DNA of 64,000 nucleotides. Source: Watersipora subatra (taxonomy: Eukaryota > Bryozoa > Gymnolaemata > Cheilostomatida > Watersiporidae). Shown piece after piece: positions 1-11,834 of the stretch. The DNA lies in NCBI RefSeq assembly GCF_963576615.1, contig NC_088715.1:30093687-30157686 (forward strand). Direction: 5' to 3'. The notes under the pieces are model-generated. The model saw only the letters and a list, made by a program, of their open reading frames with translations, ran no database searches and was not told the DNA's origin. The stretch's first letter is position 1. Every line of letters starts with the position of its first letter. Both the position numbers and the translations under genes were made by a program.

Positions 1-109
1 GACCAATATATTTTAGTTTACTATTAGTAAAAAAATTAGATAAAAGAACACAATAAGTTAACCAGAAATCAATTTATAAAAACGTTATAAATAGTTAAAA
101 CGATAAGAT

Positions 110-184
110 AAACGTTAATAGTCGCTCTGCCCATTGGCGTCAGTATCGCGAAACGACAATAATGTCGCTATGCCTGCAAAAGGG
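110..184. mobile_element. End of a piggyBac-like element
   Basis: The sequence up to 184 ends in GCAAAAGGG followed by TTAA. That gives a terminus CCCTTTTGC next to a TTAA target site. It resembles the right end of the nested element ending at 8077 (CCCTTTGGCAGGGG with TTAA), including the inner AACGACA motif. The other end was not located and may lie outside the window. Confidence 0.4.
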
Positions 185-291
185 TTAAGTACTAAAGTGT
201 ATCGAGTCTTTCTGGAACTAGAAATTTGCCCATTGAGTAAACAGAACACTCTTGACAGATCTGTTGGTTGAAGTATACTTTGCATTTTAAG

Positions 292-3200
292 TCGTGAGAA
301 GACCATAAAGGAACTGCTGCTGCGCCACATCTGTCTTGACCCGAGTGATGCAACAGGAAGTGACTCTGAGAGCATGTCTCTCAGCGAGGATGCTGACAGT
401 CCGTCATCTGACTATGCAAGGAGAGAGAAGTTCCTTCTCGATGAACTAAATATTCCTTCCAGATGGCTCTCTGAGGCGAAGGTGAACCATTGAGCTCTCA
501 GGCTTTCTCAAACTTGATGTATACAAGAGCGGATAGTTAATAGTGCTATAAACTTCTAAATGGATATATATCCTACCAGATTTACACTCGGTCTTTTAAC
601 TGAAAAGGTTTTCCGATAAAAACTCAACTAATTCTTTTGGCTGATAAATGATTAATTTGTAAAAGAGTTTTGCTGCAAACATGTAAAAATTGAACAATCC
701 ATTTCACCAGAATTGCGAGACACCTGAGTTCCATTTTAACAGGAAGGAGAATCAAGTGGAGAAATGTTTGTAACAAACTGTGGAAGTCATATGAGAAAGA
801 TTGGAAACATGCAATCTTCTATATTGAAAGAAAGTGTTAGACTTGTTTCCATGAAAAAAATTCTCACCATCCTTAATCCGTATTGTAATAAGTGCCGTGT
901 CTATCTATTTGTCCAAAGTCGCACTAAGGGCACTGTTTTTGTATTTGTACTGTAATTAGGGCCGTGTCCATCCATCTGTCAGAGGTTGCACTAAGGGCAT
1001 TAGCAAAAATGATCGCACCGCAGGGGAATCAAACCCCGATATTCAGGTTCAAACACGCTACTATTGCGCCACTTTCCTTATTGCATCATAGAATATTTAT
1101 GGAATTGACGCACGGGGCTGTCAGCGTACTCGTAAATCAGAATGAGAGCTCAGGCTCGAGGATTGGCTTTAAACAGCATATGAGAATATTCTAGAAGTAT
1201 TCTCCCATTATTGTTTGACTCGGTCTATCAAGACCAAGGGATCATATGAGTTATATATCGAAAAATAGAATATCTGTCAAGGAGTCTTAGTGGGTCCATT
1301 TACTAGCTTTTGTTTGACATCCTTTTGATAAATAAAGACCTAGAACTCGAACTTTCATACGCGCTGTTTAGCCTAATATTGCGTCCAAACATTCATAGTT
1401 TTATTGCTCTGTTGAGAAAACTGCTTTCACGGCAGGTCTTGGATTTCTTACTAGTGCTTTGTCATAGGGCAGGTGTCCACAATGAGCGATCATTGACACA
1501 GAAATCACAAACCCATAGTTACTCACTACAGGCTCCTCTCATTGATTGGCTGTTGACACCAATCATTGTGTCGAATGGAGGTCACTTCATAGATAACGAA
1601 AATAACAAAATTTATTTTTATCGTTGAACACATCTGTTCTGCTGCATACATCTGTTCTGCTGCATACATCTGTTCTGCTGCATACATCTGTTCTGCTGCA
1701 TACATCTGTTCTGCTGCATACATTTGTTCTGCTGCATACAGTGGTTCATTTGAGTCCTCAAGTCTGGATGACTAATACTTCGGTCGAGCCAACCTATCCT
1801 AGAAGCATTTGCGTAGCTATTCTCAATGAGTATTCTCACTACTCAGATTTCATCTACTAGCGTGTATTCCGTCGGTCACAAATGACTACCTTTACTAATC
1901 GCACACTGCAACTTATTGTCTTAGTGCGGATCACACAGTTAACACGTTAGCAGTGTTAAGATTTTGTGGTTAGAGCCATTGTCATACCCCTGTGTATTAA
2001 CCCAAGGTTACCATGATTGCAATTAGTGATTAGTAAATACGACGACCTGATGGTGAAATATCTCGATATATTATTAGCTTTTGGGGGAAAAAATCGTGTT
2101 ATATACATGGAAAAACTTGATCACTTTTGTAACGAGTTTGACAACTCTAGCAAATCATCATTAGCTGGGCCAGAGCTGAACTTCTTTGGGCTACCGGCTT
2201 GTTAACCAAACCTGACTTGGTTGTTATGACTGCCAGATGGTTAGTTTTAATATTTTTTGTTGCTAACAAAATTGTTATACTAACTTTCTTTTATATTTAT
2301 ATATATACATACATATATTTATATATATATATGTATATATAGTGTTAACATGTTGTATATGTTTGTATAAGTCATAAAGAGTTTCTTCTGTAACAAAACA
2401 CTATTCTTTATTATTATCATTAGCATGTGTTTGTCAACCTGTTACATTCATTGAAGGTTCGCATCATGTTCAATAAACACTGTGTAGTCAAGACCAGTAG
2501 TAGGAAAAAGTGTCCAAAACTCTGAACTCCTGACTGCATACATTTGTTAACATTCTAAGCTGATGTTTTGTTTTAGGCAATTAAGGCTCGATGTGAGGGA
2601 CTGGTAGAGGAGGAGACCACCCACCTCCTACAGTGTGGCCAGTATAATTCTGCCCACAAACTCCTCCTAAACAAGGTTGCTCCGGAGCTCATTGTCAGAG
2701 GTGAATTACCATTCCAGCATCCGTAGTTCAGCTCGGGCTGTATATAGTAGTACAATGATGTTTTCTTCTCATCAGTTTGGAACCGGTTATTGAAATAGCC
2801 GTTTGTAAACTTACTAAATTAATCTGGACAACTCATAGAGGGTCTAGCATAACCCATCATATGACTTTTAATAAATGTAAAATATCTTCAACATCGTACA
2901 ATTTGTCGGAATGAATTTTGTTCCTAGGGGAATTTTATAACCTCAGTCAATCATTATGAAAAAGTGAAATACACTTCCTATATGATAAAACATCTTTTGA
3001 AATTGGCATAAACTGGTCACCAGATTGTTTTTTTCAGTATTCTAAAATGAATATATTAGTAATCTTGTTTCAATCAGGGAAGACATTATCATAAATATTT
3101 GTGTATGAGCCACACCTGTGAACCTACAATTTTGTTTAAAAGTTTAGATTGCGGCTTATACATGCAGTTTATAAATTATTATATATAAATTTCTCATAAC

Positions 3201-6200
3201 ATTTGGTTATAAGATACCTTTTAGAATGCGCAAAAGCTAAAAATAGTTTATTCAACAATAAGACGCTAGGAAATGCCAAGTACTTGTACTGACGTAATGA
3301 GGTCATTAGTCGTGGTCATTGTCATGCGGCATCCCCTGCACCCACTTTGCGTTAATAAAAAAATTGCTGCAGCATTTTGGTTGTCGGTCTCCAAAGCTAC
3401 GTTTACATTTAGAAATTCAGATGCTGTCGTATTTTACCCTTTTCGATGATATGTGTTATGAAATGTGCTCGTTGATGTGGTACTGATTTGTGTGAGCACT
3501 CATTGGTCTATTGCCACCTTGACAGTCGATGCGCGCGTGTAATGACAAAAAGTGACATTGGACGTAAAAACTGAAAAATGACCGGTACAGGTTCTGCATG
3601 TTGTATACCTGTTACTCAAAAACATCCTTCAAAGTTTGTGGTGCGGCCTATTATTACATGGTGGCCGCTTATATATGGTAGTTGTGAAAGCTGATAGATT
3701 GTATAATTGGTCATGGGCTCCGGAAAGATCCATGGCAGCCAATAGGAGTCTTCTGTGGTGCTTGAACGATAAAAAAGTGGCTAGTGTTGACAAACATATC
3801 ATGATTTATGTAATGAGTGTTCCGTGTTACCTGTCATAGCCTAAGTTCTCTTGTGGCAGATAACTTGAATGAGCTGCACTCATATCTGGATCAGATGCAA
3901 ACCGGATCTAACTCTATCAGTGAATGGGCCATTGGTGGGAAGATATACCTCGACTATGTCACCATGCACGATGTGATGGAGGAACTCAAAATGGTAGGAT
4001 TTGACTCATTCGCTACCAAATAATTTGTTTTTCTGGGACATGTTAAATCTTCGGTGAAGCCTAATATTTGTTAAAGAATAGAGAAAGCATAATATTATTA
4101 TGATTTATTAGTTATCTTGAGGTGTTGACTGATGTTCTGAAAAAAGAATCAAGGAGATTGACCCCCTAGAAGCTGAGATATAGACAGCCAAACACAGGTC
4201 TACCTAATAAAGAATCAGAGGAAAACCCTTCGAAAATCCCGAAAACTATGACATATAAAATCGACTTAATGGTCATGTGCCGGAGTTGCGCACCCTTACC
4301 GCCGTTACTTATAATGATTGTTTTGGCTACGAGATGTGAAACGCTTCTCGCGATAGTAAATAATTTACATACTAGCTCTGGTTTCTCAGGAAAATCATCC
4401 AAACATTGTGTGGTAAAGGCATTTGCCCACAACCCCTCGTCATGATTTTTTAAAGCAGAAGAGCAGATTTTGACTATTGTGCTTCAAATTTTAACTCGAT
4501 CTCTACGGATATGCTCCGAAGATCATCTGTTCAACGAACGGCGCGTGTATAGTCTATATGCGATATCCGCGATTGCAGTTTTTTTAGAATACGAAATAGG
4601 AATGGGACTTTTTGTTCCTTCATCATTTTTCTACTGTGTATCTACTGCAGCATTCAGTTGATTTTCATGATTATCGTCACTATTAACAGACTGGAAGTTC
4701 ACTACAGCCATAATCTTAAAAAGACTAACTTGACCGTGCTGCTCTTGCTATAAGAAAAGAAAACGATAACTTTTGCTTTGATTTTTCTATTGATCTATTA
4801 TCTTATCTATGATTATTTTTTATGATTTATATAATATTCATAATGCATATTATACAAAATAATAATATAACTGCGTATAGAATAAATGATGTAACTAATA
4901 TAATTTGTAGAAAATTCCAAATGATAACCGAGATTGATTTAATTGATTCTATTTATTAGCTATAGTTAAAAAATCTGAACAACGCTAAAGATGAGTCTGA
5001 ATAGGGAAGCTAAGTAGGAGAACAACAAAACTGAGCTGAACTAGCAAGATAGCGAAATGTTGCGAAATAATAGATGCGTGTAATTATTTTATGCTAAAAC
5101 TAATCTACACGTCAGAGGGACTGGTTCGGAATTCTAGGAGCGATGATTGTTAGGCCCAATTTGATTGTTCTATACTTCCAGGGATTAAACCAATTAAAAC
5201 GCCGTGATTGTTATAGGAGAGTGCATTAGTTGGCTTAATTGACCAATGACACACAAGTCGATTTCATACGTCATATATTGATGATTACCAAAACACTTTT
5301 GTTTTTTGGTAGACCTGTGTTTGGCTGGCTATATCTCAGCTTCTGGTTGGTCAATCTCCTTGATTCTTTTTTTAGAACATCAGTCAACACCTCAAGATGA
5401 ATAATAAAGCATAATAATATTATGCTTTCTCTATTCTTTAAGGCACATATAAATTGTCATAACTTTTAAAGAGTCAAACTTGTGTTTAGGTTGGGCTACT
5501 TTTGGTCTCTTTGAAGTTTATCTATATCAATAAATAGTGCTCAGTCAAGCTGTGGGTGCATACTACAGAGTGGTTGTTGTAATTAGCATATACCAACACC
5601 TATTATTCTCCTTCAAGGTGCTTTCGTAAACAGGCAATCTGTTATATTAGTATATTTACTCTTTCGCTACCAAATTAGTTTCTTTACCAGGACATAATTA
5701 CATATTCTGTAAAGCTTAGTATCTGACAAGTGGCCATATGAATTGTCATAACTTTTAAATCAAATGGTCTATAAATACCGTTTGGTTCAAAATTCTATAA
5801 ATATCATTATGTTTATTATATCATAAATGAGCTCAAAAAAGTTGCTACAGCTTTTTACAGACAACATTACTCTAAGGCTTGACTGTTTCATTCCATTTCA
5901 CCTAACAGGCAGCAGAGGACAGCACCTGTGGATACTCTATAGAAAAGGTTCGACCTGAGCTCTTATCTCTTGCGCGCCGTCTGCTTTCCCTCACTACCCC
6001 AACTCCTCTGCACCTCCTTGCTCAGTCCATGATGGCCCTGCATACTGCTGAGAACATCAAATATATCATGTCAATGGATGAGGATCGGCTGATCCCGGAC
6101 ACCGCGATTGTCTCCTCAAGGTCGGTAGTGAATCTTGCTTGGATTGCATGGACAACGCTTGGTGTTTTGTAGGTTTAATCTAATGACACGGTTTTAATTC

Positions 6201-9200
6201 GTTCCGGTGTTGGCATCGTAAGGTGAAAATATCTTATAGAGTGGTATAGAAACCCATAGTACATATCTAATGCAAACAATCCTTGGTAAAAATCATGAAG
6301 ATTTTATACACGTACTGTAAATATTAAAAGTTAATAAAAAATAGTGTGTTAACCTTAGTAACTAAAGTTAGCTACAGTAACTTTAGTGTGTTTAGTGGTT
6401 ATGATCTGCAATAAAATGTAATGTTACAATGTACCATGTGCAGTACGTACCGTAGGCAGTTCTTAAATTCAATTCAGACGTATAATGTGAGCGACGAGTT
6501 TAACTTAAACGATTTTAGCTCTCTAAACACAGACTTTAAGCTAAGTTTTAGTTTGTAGTTTTAACTATTTTACTGAACTTCAACTTTTTCATCGGCTACA
6601 ACTTTATCACCTCTCTGTTTCTAGTTTTGTTTTTATAATAATGAATAACACTGAACTGAGAGAGATCGAGCATCGTTTCTTTTTCATGTGTTGTGCAGGG
6701 TTGGAAAAAAGCCACAGTTTTTATGAAAAAAAACAGGTTTTTTTTTTGTTTAAATCGGTTTTTATGCTTTAAACCGGTTTTTATGGTTTTGGCAATTTTA
6801 AGCTAATTAACATCACTTACTTTAGCTGCATAATTGAGTATTGAACATACATATGTGAAATCATATGTTAAAAATGGTACTGTGGGAGTTGTTATGGAAA
6901 AAAAGAAAACATAAAAATTTCAGAATTAGTCTTTAATCAAACATGATTGAAGAAATAAAGAGCAGAAATCTTATCACATAAAGTTACGTACTCTTACATA
7001 CAGCCCGATGTATGAGTAGGAATTATAATCCCAGTGCATCACTGTCTAAATTAATGTTGTCAGCTTGACTTTTGCAATGTGAGCTTTAAGCCTATCTGCA
7101 TGACCTCGCATTGCTACAGCACACCTATTACATTTTGCCTTTAAACCTTTGCCTTCTGCAGCTCAAGGCATGTTGGAAATTCAAGGCACAACTTTAACTT
7201 TTCGAAACACAAGAAAATGATACATGGAATTCTAATAATCCAACTACTTTGGCTTGCGCCCAATCAATGAAATATTAATTTGCAAACCAAAAGCTTTTGC
7301 CCATAAGGATTTTATTGATTTAATTTCTAATTGTAAGCAATCCTTTCTCTCTGGCCAGACTTGAGAAAGTTTTCATTTATTATTAACCCTTTGACCGGGT
7401 ATAAGCCCCCCAAAAACAACCGAAACTCATGTAATTTATTTTCGAAAATTCAATAAAATCGTTATTTTATGAACATGCATAGCTCAAATCTTAAATTTAT
7501 TTCTATGAACAAAATTTTTGTACATATAAATTCATTCACATATCTACTACTCAAAAAAATTACAACCATGTGCAATTGTCCCTGTATGAGATGCTTGGAA
7601 GCATTTTTTCGGTAGAGTCAAACGCTATAATGTAGCCGTGCGAGCCACCATAACGATCGTTTTCTCTGCATATTCCAAGTATATTAAAATCCAAAAAGTT
7701 TACATCACTTCTATCATTTGAATTATTTTTATTCTGATCAGACAAAAAATCACTAACGATCGCAGGATGAAATGATCTTCTATTTTACCGTTTTGAAAGT
7801 CGAGCCGATGTTGACTGGTTTTTCCAACTTTTAATATTTTCCAAGGAATCGCGATTTGTTTAGCTTTTAGCACAAAGCAACGCCTCTCAGATAATCGTTT
7901 CATATTTTAAATCATCGAACGATATCTTGTTGATGATATTTAAAACTTACTAGTGTTCATATCCTTTGTTTAACGTTACTAGGCGACAGCTTTATAAAAG
8001 TCTACCAAAATAGACATAAATGTCGTTTCCCCACGCAACCGATAAACGACATTCTGGTCGTTTCCCCTGCCAAAGGGTTAAAGACGATGATTGGATTAGT
8101 ATAATTCACATGGTTTTTAAATTTCATCAAGACAGGGATCATCATATCACTTGACAAAACAATTGAAAATGAAATTCACTAATTCATTGTTGTGCTAGGA
8201 TTTTCTGTGGTTTCAACTTGAGCTCTACCACCGCTTTACTATTATATCCTAAATAAACTTGCACAGCTGATAATTGCATATAATTGAATTTCTATGTACA
8301 GAAAACGCGAGGAGCTCAAAACATTGCGTCTTTCACACACAAAAAATGAAAATACCATAAAAACAGGTTTTTTCAGCTGGTTTAAATCAGGTTTAAACCG
8401 AGCTAACCCTGGTGTTGGGCGAGTGATTTCGGCAAATAGCATGTCAGCACATTTGTTATTCCAACATATTCAGCACACCGACGGCAGAATTTGAACTTTA
8501 GGCAAATTTTTCGTTGATATTGTATGGCGGAAATTATTTCGTTTAGATGAAGCGCAAAATCTTCATGTTTTACATCGCAGGGAGAAAAATCGTATAGCGG
8601 GGTCACCGTAACCCGAAGACACACTGTAATTAGTCTTCGTATGGATGTTTTGATTAACTTGTCGTTTTCTTGTTCAGTAGTTATAATACACCAGAGCAAG
8701 CTGCTAGACTCACTGAAATGCTCGAGACTACATAAATATTCCAACTAAATACTAAAGTGCAGCGATTGTAAACTCTGTAATCGTAGTACTGGGGGTCTTT
8801 GGTTTACAACAGTCCTGACTTACAGCGTTTCGCCGTTACGACACACCACCTCATAATTATAAAAACCATTAAACACCTTTAAAAGCGTTTCCGACTTACA
8901 CTGTTCTGCGTCGTAAGAAATGTAACCAACAGCAAACTAGTTCCTCTTGCGGAGCGGACGAATACGCTATGAGGCGATGCTAGGTGAGGATGATAGCGCC
9001 ACTTTGTTTCAGTGGTACGCCATATTGGTTGTGTCTCGCCGTTCTCTCACATTTTCGATTGTTTCTGTTAAGTTATTGCCCTTCATTTTGGCTTCAAAAC
9101 TTACGTCGGATGCTTCTGATGATGTTGTATCAAAGAAAAGAAAGGCCATCACTATGGAAATGATATATGTAGACACTATAAATCGCTCCAAAAACTGTGA

Positions 9201-10433
9201 AACTGCAACGAACATTGGTCGCAACGAACTTAATAAATAAATAATAGTTTAAATAATATGTACTTCATGTGGTAAAGAGTTATTTTCCTTTTATTGTTTG
9301 TTATGTCATTTGATGCATGTCATTAAAGTAATGTACAATACTTAACAGTACAGAATGTTTAGAGTACTTTATTTATGGTGTTTCGACTTACACTGAAATT
9401 TGAGTTACACTACGGTTTAAGAACGGATTTATGGTGTAAATCGATCACCCCCTGTACTCAACTTCTAGTTACTTTCAGTAGTTTTCACTTAAACTGTCTG
9501 AAGTAATAGTACAGTGTCTTATGTTCTGAACCAGTGAGGTCAGGGCAGTGAGTTAAAATAATACTTGGCTAGTAGGATAGTAAGTAGCCTATATATAACA
9601 GTATAGTAAGCGTGCTACTGAGGCACCATAGCTCACCACTTCGTGCTGGCCACTTCGTGCCTTATCACTTACAGAATCTTGTATCTCGTACTAGCTTATG
9701 GCTGTTTAGCTCTGACTATGCAAGATTCAAGAGAGTGTAAACGCGCCCTAAAGGCCCATGCACACTATCGCTCAAATCAATGATTAGATGTGCGATGGAC
9801 CACAACAATGGGCGGCTATGACATCATTCTGCAATGAGCGGCCAACGTAATCGTTGCTAGCGATGATGGGATAGACTTTCAACATGTTTAACTTTGACAC
9901 CGATGATCACAACTGTTAACATCTTGGTTAACTGTTTGTAAACTGCATCTGATCCAATTTCAACATTGGTTAAAATGGATGTCAATTCGTATTCGCAAGC
10001 ATGGTGAATAACTACGCTCATAATTAATTACGAATCAGATAATTAAAAGATAACAGAAGGACTCGCGATGTCACGAATGCAATTTCGTAATTTCTATCGG
10101 TTGTTGGTTAGCAATCACCTACAGCAAATAATTCATATCGTGTGTACCTTATCGTCGGCGATGATGTCAAAACAGCCAGTCATTGCAGTCCATCGCACAG
10201 CTAAATGCATATTTGAGCGATAGTGTTCATGGGCCTTAATAGCTAACTCATTGGCTAGAGAGTGGCGGGACTTCATGCACAGAGATGAGGGCGAACAGGC
10301 ATAAAATTGACCAGAATCTGCTTCCTTTATTTGCAGGCATTTGGCAGAATCTCTCAGCATCCTGCCATTGCAGTCAGATCATGCTGTCCACCTCCTCAGG
10401 GAGACTCTATCCTCCTTCATGCTCGAGTATTGA
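292..10433 (+). CDS. NUP98: Nuclear pore protein Nup98-Nup96, C-terminal part (last five exons; 5' end outside the window)
   Basis: Exons read 292-481, 2577-2722, 3840-3993, 5909-6120 and 10337-10433 (stop TGA). All have GT-AG borders and the phases agree (0, 2, 0, 2). The product is the end of the Nup96 moiety of the Nup98-Nup96 precursor, a helical scaffold protein of the Y-complex in the nuclear pore. Exon 1 encodes an acidic Ser-rich stretch then LLDELNIPSRWLSEAK. Exon 2 has HLLQCGQYNSAHKLL and VAPELIVRGEL. Exon 3 has GGKIYLDYVTMHDVMEEL. Exon 4 has LLAQSMMALHTAENIKYIM. The short last exon encodes LPLQSDHAVHLLRETL. The order and spacing match the C-terminal helices of animal Nup96. Reading through the exon 4 donor hits a stop at 6169, but splicing to 10337 restores the conserved C-terminus, so I see no pseudogene signs. 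The first acceptor (before 292) and the donor GTCGGT at 6121 are the least certain borders. The introns are full of transposon relics. Confidence 0.85.
893..1110 (-). mobile_element. tRNA-derived SINE
   Basis: Read on the minus strand, 1105-1015 looks like a tRNA-like head: an A-box-like start (AAGTGGCGCAATAGTAGCG) and a B-box-like GGTTTGATTCCC. It is followed by a tail containing GACAGATGGATGGACACGG. A second, diverged tail copy lies at 893-955. Tails of the same type occur at 27945 and 40080. Intronic in NUP98. The family is not named. Confidence 0.55.
1628..1745. repeat. 18-bp minisatellite
   Basis: About six tandem copies of ACATCTGTTCTGCTGCAT, the last one slightly changed (TTTGTT). Because 18 is a multiple of three, it gives spurious repetitive ORFs on both strands. 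Intronic in NUP98. Confidence 0.9.
4075..5437. mobile_element. Long-TIR DNA transposon relic with TTAA target duplication
   Basis: The arms 4075-4206 and 5309-5437 are inverted copies of each other (about 130 bp, few mismatches). TTAA flanks both ends (4071-4074 and 5438-5441). No transposase-like ORF is recognised inside, so it is probably non-autonomous. It sits in the NUP98 intron just after exon 3. A pre-insertion-like paralogous sequence exists at 5655-5755. TTAA suggests the piggyBac superfamily, but the terminal bases (AGAATAG) are not typical of it. Confidence 0.7.
5655..5755 (+). repeat. Small duplication of the NUP98 exon 3/intron border region
   Basis: TTCGCTACCAAATTAGTTTC and the following sequence down to AATTGTCATAACTTTT align with 4009-4070 joined to 5442-5475. 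This is the same sequence without the 1.36-kb TTAA element. Confidence 0.6.
6696..8411. mobile_element. hAT-like DNA transposon relic
   Basis: The termini are CAGGGTTGG at 6696 and, inverted, CAGGGTTAG at 8411. They are flanked by near-identical 8-bp direct repeats (GTGTTGTG at 6688-6695, GTGTTGGG at 8412-8419), which is the hAT signature. On the minus strand around 7160-7060 a decayed frame reads KCNRCAVAMRGHADRLKAHI. This resembles a BED-type zinc finger (CxxC then HxxxxxH), the DNA-binding domain of hAT transposases. The catalytic domain is missing. A piggyBac-like MITE (7387-8077) is nested inside. Intronic in NUP98. Confidence 0.75.
7387..8077. mobile_element. piggyBac-like MITE nested in the hAT relic
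   Basis: The ends are CCCTTTGACCGGG and, inverted, CCCTTTGGCAGGGG. TTAA stands immediately outside both (7383-7386 and 8078-8081). Terminal CCCTTT with a TTAA target site is typical of piggyBac-type elements. At 691 bp it is too short for a transposase, and no conserved domain is recognised in it. Confidence 0.75.
8789..9454 (+). mobile_element. Tigger/pogo-like element with a transposase N-terminal remnant
   Basis: The ends CTGGGGGTC and, inverted, CAGGGGGTG are each flanked by TA. The frame ending at 9240 reads KKRKAITMEM followed by NRSKNCETATNIGR. This is the start of the CENP-B/Tigger-type helix-turn-helix (KRKAIT...IIKRSEKGETATNIGR in related proteins). It stops right after the first helices, so only a DNA-binding fragment remains. 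Intronic in NUP98. Confidence 0.65.
9752..10236. mobile_element. Harbinger-like MITE, copy 1
   Basis: Terminal inverted repeats of about 26 bp (AGGCCCATGCACACTATCGC against AGGCCCATGAACACTATCGC) are flanked by 3-bp TAA on each side (9749-9751 and 10237-10239). TIR elements with a TWA target site belong to the PIF/Harbinger type. No ORF of interest. A second copy in opposite orientation is at 22268-22719. It lies only 100 bp upstream of the last NUP98 exon. Confidence 0.75.
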
Positions 10434-11834
10434 TCGCTCTCATTCCTACTGGCTGAAAGTCTCACCCAATGGCCATCCAATCCTTCCATGCTGATTGGTT
10501 CATCAGTGTTGGTGTTAGTGTCTCAGCTCAATCACCCTGACTGGTTAATTTCTTGGTTTCTTCGAACCTGCTCTCTATGTAAAAGATTTTAAAATTTTTT
10601 CATATAAAATTATTACGTAAGAAGAAATACAAACTTGCAACAGATAAATGCCTTCTAAGAAGCTACTGCATGGCTATTTTGTAATATTTGTTGCTGCTTA
10701 TCAGTGTGAAGACAACTTTAAGTTCATTGAGTTGGTCATATGGTATTTGCACTTGATTAGTTTTTAGAGTCATTATTATACTTTGAGTTACTATATATAT
10801 TACAATCATAATATCATAATCAAATACACATTTAATTCTGTATTACATTATATAAACAACATCCTCTTAGCAAATCATAAAAATGACTTGTTCCTCCTCT
10901 ACCATGCTAGCTCAAGTCTCAGTCATTGAAAACATTCTGCGCACAACCAAGGTGACACTTATACTTTCTCTAGATTTACCTTACACATCTTCATGAAAAT
11001 GAACCGATCTGTAGTTTTTAGGCTGGCACAAAATTTCTAGGTTTTCAAAGAGCGATAGTGTTGCAATACTTTAGGGTGTCGGTGCTGAAGCTATTCGCTG
11101 TGTCAACCAGCAGATCATGTTTCCATAGTAGAGCAAACGTTGCGCGACGTCTTAGGTCAAGGTTGTATCTTTAGGAAGTCAAGGAAAAGGATTTTAGGGT
11201 CTGTACAGCCTTCTCGCTTGCTGTTTTCAGTTTCAAGTAAAAACGGATAGACATGAGTGTTTCAACAACAAAAATATCTGCGTATGAAAGCAAGGCCTAT
11301 CTACAGGCACAAGTGCGACCAGTGGTTGCTGATTTTATTTTCATGGCACAAGGTTGGAATATTGTACGTGTGTTTCGCTGCCAAACATCGTCACTGAATG
11401 AGAACGTCACAGCTGTTTTAATGAAGACATTGCTATCTCTGAATGGAAACTTAGTTACTGGTCAACAGTCAAAAATTAATTTAAACTAAAGATGCAATTT
11501 TGGAGTTGAATCTAGTATTATTTTCAGTAACATTTTTAACATGGACTCGATCAGTACCTAGTACAAGCCCATGCAGGAATTCGTTGTGGTTTCCTCAACA
11601 CTGAGCTTTCTTAAGTAAATATATCCCAGATATTCCAAGTTTTCGTATGGGTAAAAGGAGAATTGGTGCAGTAAAACCTGCATGACGAATTGTAAAAATC
11701 AAACACAATAAACAAAGTGGATAGGTATGATGTCATTTTAGCCTTCAAAAGAGAAAATATTATTTCATGAAGAAACTAAAACACGGATTGTATAGGAGTT
11801 AAACTAAGGTTTGGAACAATTCGTGACCGGAGAA
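10434..11834. other. Intergenic region downstream of NUP98
   Basis: No conserved gene recognised. Short open frames at 10883-10996 and 11253-11489 show no family resemblance. This stretch probably includes the NUP98 3' UTR. I found no clear AATAAA close to the stop; ATATAA-type variants occur near 10600. Confidence 0.5.

Larger units (their letters stand above)
482..2576 (+). other. NUP98 intron
   Basis: The donor GTGAAC follows the SEAK codons and the acceptor is TTTTGTTTTAG. It contains the SINE at 893-1110, the 18-bp minisatellite at 1628-1745 and a TATA-rich stretch at 2297-2341. I see no further conserved coding sequence in it. Confidence 0.7.

Noticed and set aside
3636-3839. ORF just before NUP98 exon 3
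   Set aside because: Intron sequence. The splice acceptor at 3839 and protein homology start only at 3840.
6121-6171. Read-through of NUP98 exon 4 to a stop as the protein's true end
   Set aside because: The extra residues (VVNLAWIAWTTLGVL) match nothing, while exon 10337-10433 in the right phase supplies the expected conserved C-terminus.
8403-8744. 113-codon minus-strand ORF partly overlapping the hAT right end
   Set aside because: It crosses a transposon border and shows no conserved domain, so it cannot be an ancient gene as it stands.
11253-11489. 78-codon ORF between NUP98 and the fibrinogen-domain gene
   Set aside because: No domain resemblance and no splice or promoter support.
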